From DATAEY01 sp045805565 (GTDB lineage Bacteria; Actinomycetota; Thermoleophilia; Solirubrobacterales; Solirubrobacteraceae): a DNA stretch of 5,144 nucleotides. The stretch's first letter is position 1; every line of letters begins with the position of its first letter. This document shows positions 1 to 4,525 of this stretch, one piece after another. A program made the translations under genes and the position numbers. Below the pieces are notes generated by a model that had not been told where the DNA came from, searched no databases, and was given only the letters and a program-made list of their open reading frames with translations. The DNA is taken from assembly GCA_045805565.1 (NCBI GenBank), contig JBJMKZ010000042.1, positions 1 to 5,144 of the forward strand, written 5' to 3'.

Positions 1-399
1 ACCGGCTATGGCTTCCAGACCGCCGTGTTGGCGGCGCTGTGCCACGAGGTCCGCAGCGTCGAGCGCTGGCCCGACCTGGCCGAGACCGCCCGCGACAACC
101 TGGCGGCGGCGCGGGTGCACAACGTGCAGGTGGCGGTGGGCGACGGAGGCGAGGGCCTTCCGGCCGACGCTCCCTACGACGCGGTCCTGGTGTCGGCCGC
201 CGCTCCGGACGTCCCCCCGCCCCTGATAGCGCAGCTCGCGGTGGGCGGACGTCTCGTCCAGCCGATCGGTCACGGCGGGCACGAGCGGGTCACCCGGTTC
301 GAGAAGCGCCGTGACGGGCGGCTCGAGGCCACGGGCGTGCTGACCGGCGCCCACTTCGTGCGCCTGTACGGCCGCCACGGCTTCCCGGCATGGCGCTGA
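1..399 (+). CDS. pcm: Protein-L-isoaspartate O-methyltransferase, 3' part (5' end outside window)
   Basis: This enzyme uses S-adenosylmethionine to methylate abnormal L-isoaspartyl residues in aged proteins, starting their repair in the cytoplasm. The frame is open from base 1 and ends with TGA at 397-399, giving 132 visible residues. They begin inside the glycine-rich SAM-binding motif I (TGYGFQTAVLA, matching the family's GTGSGYQTAVLA). Next come the post-I stretch with SVERWPDLAETAR (visible residues 19-31), the GDGGEGLP motif (47-54), APYDAVLVSAAAP (57-69) and LAVGGRLVQPIG (79-90), all in family order. The full family protein is about 200-220 residues, so roughly the first 80 are missing; the cause is the window edge, and I see no damage in the gene. 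An internal ATG at 25 lies within motif I and is not the start. The stop overlaps the start of the next gene by 10 nt, so the two are probably co-transcribed and translationally coupled. The family assignment is firm. Confidence 0.93.
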   Translation, partial: TGYGFQTAVLAALCHEVRSVERWPDLAETARDNLAAARVHNVQVAVGDGGEGLPADAPYDAVLVSAAAPDVPPPLIAQLAVGGRLVQPIGHGGHERVTRFEKRRDGRLEATGVLTGAHFVRLYGRHGFPAWR

Positions 400-1343
400 C
401 GATCGCGCTCGCCGGGGACACGATGCTGGGGCGCGGCGTCGCCCAGCACCTGGCCGAGCGGCGGGGACCGGTGGTGGCGCCCGAGGTCGCGGAGGTGGCG
501 GCGCAGGCGGACCTGTTCGTGCTCAACCTCGAATGCTGCATCTCCGAGCGTGGACGCCGCTGGCCGGATCCGGCCAAGCCGTTCTTCTTCCGCGCGCCGC
601 CCGTCGCGGCGCAGACACTCGCCGCCCTGGGCGTCGATTGCGTGACGCTGGCCAACAACCACGCGCTCGATTACGGGGTCGAGGCGCTGCTCGACACCTT
701 CGCCCACCTGGCCGCCGTCGGCGTGGCGTGGGTGGGGGCGGGGGCCGACGAGGACGCCGCCCGTGCGCCGGCGGTGCTGGATGCCGCCGGCCAGCGCCTG
801 ACCGTCGTCGGGGTCAGCGACCACCCACCCGAGTTCGCCGCCGGACCCGACAGCCCCGGGATCGCCTTCGCCGACCTGGGCGGCCGCGGAGTGCCGGACT
901 GGCTGGCGTCGGCGGTGGCGGGCGCCGACGGGCCGGTCATGGTCAGCCCCCACTGGGGGCCCAACATGACCGCCGAGCCGATCGGTCGTGTGCGGGCCTC
1001 CGCCACGGCGCTCCGGGACGCCGGCGCCTCGCTGGTGGCCGGCCACTCGGCGCACGTCTTTCATGGCGTGCGCGGCTCGATCCTCTACGACCTGGGCGAC
1101 TTCGTCGACGACTACGCGGTCGATGAGCGCCTGCGCAACGACCTGGGGCTCATGTTCCTCGCCACGCTGGATGGCTGCCGGCTCGCGGGTCTCGAAGCCG
1201 TGCCCCTGAAGCTGGATTACTGCCACACGCGCCTCGCGCTCGGGGACGAGGCGGCGTGGGTGCGACGGCGGTTCCGCGACGCGTGCGCCCGGCTGGGGAC
1301 CGAGGTGGTCGAGTCCGAGGGCCGCCTCCGGGTGCGTCCGTAG
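390..1343 (+). CDS. CapA-family (PGA_cap-like) metallophosphatase
   Basis: This is a 317-residue protein of the CapA/PgsA group, which has a calcineurin-like metallophosphatase fold. Founding members take part in poly-gamma-glutamate capsule synthesis, but many bacterial members have no known substrate. Visible motifs in family order are GDTMLGR (residues 9-15), NLE (46-48), LANNHALDYG (87-96), SPHWGPN (186-192), GHSAHVFHG (218-226) and YDLGDFVDDY (233-242). The Asp, Asn and His residues in these blocks are the expected metal ligands. There is no signal peptide or membrane segment: the N-terminus MALTIALAGD runs straight into the first catalytic strand. The protein therefore looks cytoplasmic, unlike membrane-anchored capsule proteins. 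The ATG at 390 lies inside the end of pcm in another frame and has no clear ribosome binding site, which suggests translational coupling. No capsule ligase genes (capB/capC) are visible, so a capsule role is not supported here. The family is confident and the function open. Confidence 0.9.
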   Translation: MALTIALAGDTMLGRGVAQHLAERRGPVVAPEVAEVAAQADLFVLNLECCISERGRRWPDPAKPFFFRAPPVAAQTLAALGVDCVTLANNHALDYGVEALLDTFAHLAAVGVAWVGAGADEDAARAPAVLDAAGQRLTVVGVSDHPPEFAAGPDSPGIAFADLGGRGVPDWLASAVAGADGPVMVSPHWGPNMTAEPIGRVRASATALRDAGASLVAGHSAHVFHGVRGSILYDLGDFVDDYAVDERLRNDLGLMFLATLDGCRLAGLEAVPLKLDYCHTRLALGDEAAWVRRRFRDACARLGTEVVESEGRLRVRP

Positions 1344-1357
1344 TCGCGCACCGGAGC

Positions 1358-1382
1358 GTTTGCGCCCGGAGGCCGGGGGTAG
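1358..1382 (+). promoter_or_regulatory. Predicted SigB/SigF-type promoter of the hydrolase gene
   Basis: GTTT at 1358-1361, then exactly 15 nt, then GGGTAG at 1377-1382. This matches the GTTT-N14-16-GGGTA pattern of actinobacterial and Bacillus general-stress sigma factors. It lies in the gap after the metallophosphatase stop. Transcription would be expected to start near 1388-1390, only a few bases before the GTG at 1395, so the mRNA would be almost leaderless. The same spacing occurs at three other gene starts in the window. Confidence 0.55.
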
Positions 1383-1394
1383 CCCGGAGGGGCG

Positions 1395-2090
1395 GTGGAG
1401 CAGCAGGGCCCCGGGTCAGGTACCGCGGCGCAGGCCGTCTCCATCCCCATCGGGGAGGCGGCGCTCGACGGCGATCTGCGGATGCCGGCGGGCGCACGGG
1501 GCGCCGTCGCGTTCGCGCACGGCAGTGGCAGCGGTCGGCACAGCCCCCGCAACCGGCAGGTCGCGGAGGGGCTTTCCGCCGCCGGGTTTGCCACCCTGCT
1601 GCTCGACCTCCTGACGGTCGACGAGGAGCGCGAGGACCTCCGGACCGGCCGGCTGCGGTTCGACATCGCGCTGCTCGGCGAACGGGTGCTGCGCGCCGTC
1701 GACTGGCTGGCGCAGGAAGCCGACACCGCGGATCTCGATGTGGGGCTGTTCGGCGCCAGCACCGGTGCGGCGGCGGCGCTGGTGGCGGCCGGGAGGAGAC
1801 CGCAGCGCGTCCGGGCGGTGGTGTCCCGGGGCGGGCGGCCCGACCTGGCCGGCGAGGCCCTGCGCGAGGTGACCGCGCCCACCCTGCTGATCGTCGGGGG
1901 CGCCGACACGCCGGTGATCGGCATGAACCGGGACGCGCTGCGCGCGATGACCTGCGAGCGTCACCTGGAGATCGTCCCGGGCGCCAGCCACCTGTTCGAG
2001 GAGCCTGGCGCGCTCGAGACGGTGACGCAGCACGCGCGGGAGTGGTTCGTGCGCTATCTGGACGCGTCGGCTGGACCGGCGCCCGGCTGA
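1395..2090 (+). CDS. Alpha/beta hydrolase, dienelactone-hydrolase-like
   Basis: This is a 231-residue serine hydrolase with an alpha/beta fold; the substrate is unknown. The oxyanion-side loop is FAHGSGSGRHSPRNR (residues 40-54) and the nucleophile elbow is GLFGASTGAAAAL, with Ser122. The acid is probably Asp171 in IVGGADTPV and the histidine His199 in GASHLFEE. The stretch VSRGGRPDL (143-151) is typical of a dienelactone-hydrolase-like group that in many bacteria is fused to, or sits beside, a phosphoribosyltransferase domain; here it stands alone. Classical dienelactone hydrolase uses Cys, so Ser122 argues against that exact activity. There is no signal peptide, so it is probably cytosolic. 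The GTG start at 1395 follows GGAGG at 1386-1390 by 4 nt, but this Shine-Dalgarno would largely be lost if transcription starts at the predicted site. The next in-frame ATG (Met30) would cut into the first strands. The gene converges on the superoxide dismutase gene. Confidence 0.85.
   Translation: MEQQGPGSGTAAQAVSIPIGEAALDGDLRMPAGARGAVAFAHGSGSGRHSPRNRQVAEGLSAAGFATLLLDLLTVDEEREDLRTGRLRFDIALLGERVLRAVDWLAQEADTADLDVGLFGASTGAAAALVAAGRRPQRVRAVVSRGGRPDLAGEALREVTAPTLLIVGGADTPVIGMNRDALRAMTCERHLEIVPGASHLFEEPGALETVTQHAREWFVRYLDASAGPAPG
2070..2085 (+). repeat. 16-bp direct repeat, copy 1
   Basis: The 16-mer GCTGGACCGGCGCCCG lies in the last codons of the hydrolase gene, encoding part of the AGPAPG tail. 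An identical copy occurs in non-coding DNA at 4030-4045. Its origin is unknown, and chance is possible in GC-rich DNA. Confidence 0.5.
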
Positions 2091-2134
2091 TCGCCGGCGG
2101 TTCGGCGCGCGGGCCGCCTCGGCGGGATTCGGGT

Positions 2135-2806
2135 CTAGGAGCCGCCGGCCGCCTGCGGCTCCTCGGCGTCGACCGACTGAGCGCCCTGGCGCGCCGCCTC
2201 GGCCTGCGCGAGCTGCCGGTTGACGTGATCCCAGTTCAGGTTGGCGAAGAAGGCGTTGACGTACTGCTTGCGCCCGTCCGGGGTGGCGCCGAAGTCACGT
2301 ACGTAGGCGTGCTCGTAGACGTCGATGGCCAGCACCGGGACCATGTTGTAGACCGCCCACAGGTTCTGGGTGTCCATGATGTAGTTGAACAGCGAGCCAT
2401 CGTTGAGGTCGTAGCCCACCATCACCCAGCCGCGGGCGGCGGAGGCCGCCTTGCGCACGGCGGCGTCCCACTTGTCCACGCCGTTGAACTCGGGGTCGAT
2501 CAGCTCGGCGAAGCGGCCGCTCGGCTCGCCCCCGTCGCCTCCCAGGTGACCGAAGTAGAGGTCGTGGTTCTTGTAGCCCAGCAGCGCAAAGGTGTAGTCG
2601 ACTGAGACGGCGCGCAGGGGCGAGTAGACCTGGTTTCCCTCGATCTCCGAGTAGTCGAACTCGTTGAGGATCTTGCGGCACTCGTTGGCCTTCTTGGCGT
2701 AGCCCTCGTAGAGCTTGTAGTGGTCCTCCATCGTCTGGCGCGAGATTCCCTCCAGCTCCTTTTCGAAGGCGGCGAACTGGCGCGGCTTGAGCTCATCCCA
2801 GGGCAT
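2135..2806 (-). CDS. Superoxide dismutase, divergent Fe/Mn family
   Basis: This is a 223-residue protein of the iron/manganese superoxide dismutase family, which converts superoxide to hydrogen peroxide and oxygen. The four metal ligands align as His29 (TMEDHY), His81 (GYKNHDLYF), Asp162 and His166 (DVYEHAY). Gln147 in DTQN sits where Mn-type enzymes carry their outer-sphere Gln. Unusual points: the first-helix motif is HYKLYEGY, one residue shorter than the usual HHxxHHxxY type and lacking its extra histidines; GGHxNH has become GYKNH; and the signature DxWEHAYY reads DVYEHAYV. The C-terminal 20-25 residues (AEAARQGAQSVDAEEPQAAGGS) look disordered. There is no export signal. The start is the ATG at 2806-2804, because AGAAAGGAG lies 5 nt upstream; the frame stays open to 2941 but lacks such a site there. 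The gene is divergent from the sigma factor gene and convergent with the hydrolase. The fold is confident; metal preference is not determined. Confidence 0.9.
   Translation of the reverse strand: MPWDELKPRQFAAFEKELEGISRQTMEDHYKLYEGYAKKANECRKILNEFDYSEIEGNQVYSPLRAVSVDYTFALLGYKNHDLYFGHLGGDGGEPSGRFAELIDPEFNGVDKWDAAVRKAASAARGWVMVGYDLNDGSLFNYIMDTQNLWAVYNMVPVLAIDVYEHAYVRDFGATPDGRKQYVNAFFANLNWDHVNRQLAQAEAARQGAQSVDAEEPQAAGGS
2137..2163. terminator. Strong hairpin between convergent hydrolase and SOD genes; possible bidirectional terminator
   Basis: AGGAGCCGC (2137-2145) and GCGGCTCCT (2155-2163) form a perfect 9-bp inverted repeat around a 9-nt loop. On the plus strand it begins 46 nt after the hydrolase stop. 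On the minus strand it spans the last codons of the SOD gene and reaches into its TAG stop codon (2135-2137). No T-tract follows on either strand, so it is not a classical intrinsic terminator. U-less hairpins at convergent junctions are common in high-GC actinobacteria, and it could instead stabilise the 3' ends. Confidence 0.45.
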
Positions 2807-2811
2807 ACGGG

Positions 2812-2820
2812 CTCCTTTCT
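2812..2820 (-). promoter_or_regulatory. Ribosome binding site fixing the SOD start
   Basis: Read on the minus strand this is AGAAAGGAG, a near-perfect Shine-Dalgarno sequence 5 nt before the ATG at 2806-2804. It decides the start over the 45-codon upstream extension of the same frame. Confidence 0.85.
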
Positions 2821-2841
2821 GAGAGATCGTCCCGGGTGAAA

Positions 2842-2866
2842 CTTCCCGTAGCCGCGCGGGCCAAAC
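2842..2866 (-). promoter_or_regulatory. Predicted SigB/SigF-type promoter of the SOD gene (imperfect -10)
   Basis: On the minus strand GTTT (2866-2863) is followed after exactly 15 nt by GGGAAG (2847-2842). The -10 deviates from GGGTAG by one base. The predicted start of transcription is near 2835, leaving a leader of about 29 nt that contains the strong Shine-Dalgarno. On its own the match is modest; the identical spacing at three other genes supports it. Confidence 0.4.
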
Positions 2867-2897
2867 GCTCCGGGCTTGGGACGCGGAGGCGGGCACC

Positions 2898-2928
2898 TTG
2901 AACCGAGGGACGCCAAGAGCGATAAGAT
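2898..2928 (+). promoter_or_regulatory. Possible housekeeping-type promoter of the sigma factor gene
   Basis: TTGAAC (2898-2903) is followed after 17 nt by GATAAG (2921-2926), or after 19 nt by TAAGAT (2923-2928). This resembles a primary-sigma promoter with a weak -10. Transcription would begin near 2933, giving a 5' leader of about 120 nt that contains the hairpins described below. No GTTT-N15-GGG element is found before this gene, so direct autoregulation by the encoded factor is not evident. Confidence 0.35.
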
Positions 2929-2943
2929 GCGCGTGTTGCAACC

Positions 2944-2972
2944 GGGTGTCGACCCCGTTGGGTCGGTCACCT
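2944..2972 (+). promoter_or_regulatory. Leader hairpin 1 upstream of the sigma factor gene
   Basis: CGACCC (2950-2955) pairs with GGGTCG (2960-2965) around a 4-nt CGTT loop. The stem extends by a T-G wobble and, past one bulged T at 2967, by GGTG (2945-2948) with CACC (2968-2971). About 11 pairs form in all. It lies in the predicted 5' leader, just upstream of an AGGAGG at 2981-2986 that has no start codon at a usable distance. I do not recognise a known riboswitch class. Confidence 0.45.
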
Positions 2973-3017
2973 GGCTAAGCAGGAGGGACGGTCATCCTCG
3001 ACCCTGTCGATGGACGG

Positions 3018-3047
3018 ACCTCCGTGGCAAGTCGGGACCACGGAGGT
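3018..3047 (+). promoter_or_regulatory. Hairpin that buries the sigma factor Shine-Dalgarno
   Basis: ACCTCCGTGG (3018-3027) and CCACGGAGGT (3038-3047) form a perfect 10-bp stem around a 10-nt loop. The right arm contains GGAGG (3042-3046), the ribosome binding site 7 nt before the GTG start at 3054. The left arm CCTCC is a perfect anti-Shine-Dalgarno. Folded mRNA should be poorly translated, so initiation would need melting or refolding by temperature, a protein, a small RNA or a ligand. An upstream GGAGG (2982-2986) could compete for the CCTCC arm, but only with 5 pairs. Confidence 0.7.
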
Positions 3048-3053
3048 GGGTCA

Positions 3054-3854
3054 GTGTCGACAGCGACAGTCCGAGCCGGCACCCGGATTCTGTCCCGGCG
3101 TCCACCCCTGGCGCCGGCCCCCGCCGAGGAGCTGCGGGAGCTCTTCGCGCGCGCGCATCACGGTGACCTCGCCGCGCGGGAGAAGCTCGTCGACCAGTTC
3201 CAGGCCTTGGCGCGCCGGCTGGCCCGTCGCTACCACCGCTCCTCGGAGCCCTTCGACGACCTGGTGCAGGTGGCCAACCTGGGCCTGCTGAAGGCGATCG
3301 ACCGCTTCGATCCGGATCGCGGCGTCGCCTTCACCAGCTTCGCGGTGCCGACCATCCTGGGTGAGCTCAAGCGCCACTTCCGCGACACCGGGTGGGCGGT
3401 GCACGTCCCGCGGGCGCTGCATGAGCGGGCCCTGCGGGTCGATACCACCCAGCGCCTGCTCGAGGGCCGGCTCGGGCGGTCGCCCGACGTGCCCGAGATC
3501 GCCGCCGAGATCGGCCTAGAGCTCGAGGACGTTCTGGACGCGATGCAGGCGTCGGGCGCCTACGAGGCGCTGTCGATCGACGCCCCGGGCCACTCGGACG
3601 ACGGCGATCACGACGGGCTGGTGGAGTCGCTCGGGCAGGAGGACAGCGGCATCGAGCTGGCCGAGGAGCGGGCTACGGTGGCGGCGACGATCAAGCGGCT
3701 GCCGATCCGCGACCGCCAGGTGCTCGAGTTGCGCTTCGGCCGCGACATGACCCAGACCGAGATCGCCAAGCGCATCGGCGTGTCGCAGATGCAGGTGTCG
3801 AGGATCATCCGGCGGGCGCTCGAGCGCCTGCGCGAGATGGCCGACGAGGAGTGA
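3054..3854 (+). CDS. Sigma-70 family factor, SigB/SigF/SigG (general stress/sporulation) group
   Basis: This is a 266-residue alternative sigma factor that directs RNA polymerase to a specific promoter class. Region 2 runs over about residues 25-115, including FDDLVQVANLGLLKAIDRFDP (2.2) and FTSFAVPTILGELKRHFRD (2.3-2.4). Region 3 starts at WAVHVPRALHE (114-123). Region 4 is at 205-262, with LPIRDRQVLELRF and the helix-turn-helix TQTEIAKRIGVSQMQVSRIIRRALERLR. The VHVPR junction and the SFAVPTILGELKRHFRD block are typical of the SigB/F/G group. The length also fits that group, and no ECF-type features are seen. The GTG at 3054 is chosen because GGAGG (3042-3046) stands 7 nt upstream; an earlier in-frame GTG at 3024 has no ribosome binding site and lies inside the hairpin arm. 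Usual partners of this group (anti-sigma kinase RsbW/SpoIIAB and anti-anti-sigma RsbV/SpoIIAA) are not in the window, so control may be at mRNA level or by distant genes. Symbol left blank because sigB, sigF and sigG cannot be told apart here. Confidence 0.93.
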   Translation: MSTATVRAGTRILSRRPPLAPAPAEELRELFARAHHGDLAAREKLVDQFQALARRLARRYHRSSEPFDDLVQVANLGLLKAIDRFDPDRGVAFTSFAVPTILGELKRHFRDTGWAVHVPRALHERALRVDTTQRLLEGRLGRSPDVPEIAAEIGLELEDVLDAMQASGAYEALSIDAPGHSDDGDHDGLVESLGQEDSGIELAEERATVAATIKRLPIRDRQVLELRFGRDMTQTEIAKRIGVSQMQVSRIIRRALERLREMADEE

Positions 3855-3880
3855 GCGCCCGCCCGCGGCCCGCTCGTCGG
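3841..3880 (+). terminator. Inverted repeat spanning the sigma gene stop codon
   Basis: CCGACGAG (3841-3848) pairs perfectly with CTCGTCGG (3873-3880) around a 24-nt GC-rich loop; the left arm encodes the last residues before the TGA at 3852-3854. The 13-mer GCGCCCGCCCGCG occurs at 3855-3867 and again at 3880-3892. No T-tract follows. It is a possible factor-independent stop or 3'-end stabiliser. Confidence 0.35.
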
Positions 3881-3894
3881 CGCCCGCCCGCGCC

Positions 3895-3930
3895 ACCCGG
3901 CTAGGGCGCGAGCCAGGCGACCAGCCGGGT
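3895..3930 (+). terminator. Second inverted repeat after the sigma gene
   Basis: ACCCGGCT (3895-3902) pairs perfectly with AGCCGGGT (3923-3930). The 20-nt loop holds a mini-hairpin GGC-GCGA-GCC (3905-3914) closed by a GNRA-type tetraloop. It begins 40 nt after the stop codon and may, with the preceding repeat, end sigma factor transcription. No T-tract is present. Confidence 0.4.
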
Positions 3931-4029
3931 CACGGCGGCTACCCGCGAGCAGCCTGATCCAGCGGTTCCGTCACGCGTCCAGCCTCCCCAGCGACGGGTG
4001 GAGGACGAAGGTGTCCGCGCTACGGCTCC

Positions 4030-4045
4030 GCTGGACCGGCGCCCG
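4030..4045 (+). repeat. 16-bp direct repeat, copy 2
   Basis: This is identical to 2070-2085 in the hydrolase gene tail. The flanks differ apart from a few bases, so this is not a long duplication. No mobile-element ends are visible around either copy. Confidence 0.5.
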
Positions 4046-4131
4046 TGGGCTACCCGCGCGGCGGCCCGGGCACACATCAGTCATCTCCTGATTCCAACTC
4101 CGGCGCCATGCACCCCCTCGGTCCGGCGCCG

Positions 4132-4156
4132 GTTTTCCGTCTGGCCAGGCGGGTAC
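4132..4156 (+). promoter_or_regulatory. Predicted SigB/SigF-type promoter, best match in the window
   Basis: GTTT (4132-4135), 15 nt, then GGGTAC (4151-4156). Both boxes match the general-stress consensus. Transcription would start around 4162-4165, directly at or just before the ATG at 4166, so the mRNA is predicted to be leaderless. This agrees with the lack of a Shine-Dalgarno sequence before that ATG. Confidence 0.6.
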
Positions 4157-4165
4157 GCCGGACCC

Positions 4166-4504
4166 ATGTCGGCCTCGGAGCGCAACCAGCCCGAGCAGGC
4201 GCCGCCGGGCGAGCCGGCCACCGGCTTCCCCGAGCCCCCGGGCCGGGATCCCGACGACCGTTCAGGCGACCCCTCGCCGCACCACGCCCTCAACAATCCG
4301 ATCGGCGAGCCGGACCCGACCGAGTGGCCTGACCCCTACGAGCGCCGGGAGGATCCGCGCGATCCGCCCGATCCCGACCGCGAGCCTTTCGGCGAGGAAC
4401 CGCATCCCCCCACCGGCGCCATCAGCAGCAGCGAGCCCCACCCCTCCCAGGATCCCGAGGCCGAGCCCTGGGAGGGTCCCAAGCGGGACAAGGTGGACGA
4501 GTAG
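4166..4504 (+). CDS. Small proline/acid-rich, probably disordered protein of unknown function
   Basis: This is a 112-residue protein I cannot assign to a named family. It contains 28 prolines (25%) and 29 acidic residues (26%), with only one Leu, one Val and two Ile and no Cys, so a folded hydrophobic core is not expected. DP/EP dipeptides recur throughout, for example EPDPTEWPDPYERREDP and DPPDPDREP, and the C-terminus is short and charged (EGPKRDKVDE). There is no signal peptide or membrane segment. Such hydrophilic disordered proteins are often stress-induced protectants, but no specific hydrophilin or LEA repeat is visible. The ATG at 4166 is preferred because a strong GTTT-N15-GGGTAC promoter ends 9 nt upstream; upstream in-frame sequence looks non-coding. 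Coding is supported by consistent composition and by the promoter and start arrangement. It precedes the BON gene by 77 nt but each has its own promoter-like element. Confidence 0.7.
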   Translation: MSASERNQPEQAPPGEPATGFPEPPGRDPDDRSGDPSPHHALNNPIGEPDPTEWPDPYERREDPRDPPDPDREPFGEEPHPPTGAISSSEPHPSQDPEAEPWEGPKRDKVDE

Positions 4505-4525
4505 GCGGCATCGGCCGGCGCGGAC

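Larger units (their letters stand above)
3855..4165. other. Non-coding stretch between sigma gene and disordered-protein gene
   Basis: These 311 bases hold no convincing gene. The first third carries the two inverted repeats after the sigma gene. The 11-mer GGCTACCCGCG occurs at 3937-3947 and 4048-4058. A 16-bp copy of a sequence from the end of the hydrolase gene sits at 4030-4045, and a stress-type promoter lies at 4132-4156. A frame open from GTG 3998 joins the downstream gene, but its translation (rich in R, A, P, with no pattern) and the promoter lying inside it argue against coding. No tRNA or recognised small RNA was seen. Confidence 0.6.

Noticed and set aside
270..1226. Long minus-strand open frame (318 codons) opposite the CapA-type gene
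   Set aside because: The plus-strand gene carries all conserved metallophosphatase motifs. The antisense translation is low in hydrophobic residues and resembles no family.
1256..2605. Long plus-strand open frame (449 codons)
   Set aside because: It runs over the hydrolase gene in another frame and then antisense through the SOD gene. The translation is Arg/Gly/Ala-rich and patternless, as expected of a GC-rich shadow frame.
2807..2941. Upstream extension of the SOD frame to an earlier ATG
   Set aside because: The ATG at 2806 has a near-perfect AGAAAGGAG at 5 nt. The extension has no family similarity and would cover the predicted promoter.
2957..2978. GTTG-N12-GGCTAA as an autoregulatory stress promoter for the sigma gene
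   Set aside because: The spacing is 12 nt instead of 15 and both boxes deviate. It also falls within and beside the leader hairpin.
2930..3050. Known riboswitch class in the sigma leader
   Set aside because: I could not match it to conserved cores that I know (for example c-di-GMP, c-di-AMP or cobalamin types). It is reported only as unassigned structure.
3024..3053. Earlier GTG start for the sigma factor
   Set aside because: It has no Shine-Dalgarno and lies inside the left arm of the hairpin. GTG 3054 has GGAGG at 7 nt.
2927..3166. Possible upstream ORF starting ATG 2927 in the sigma leader
   Set aside because: It has no ribosome binding site, the ATG lies in the predicted -10 region, and the frame overlaps the sigma gene without a plausible peptide.
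3998..4165. Upstream extension of the disordered-protein frame from GTG 3998
   Set aside because: The composition differs sharply (basic, Arg/Ala-rich), and the strong promoter-like element at 4132-4156 would lie inside the coding region.
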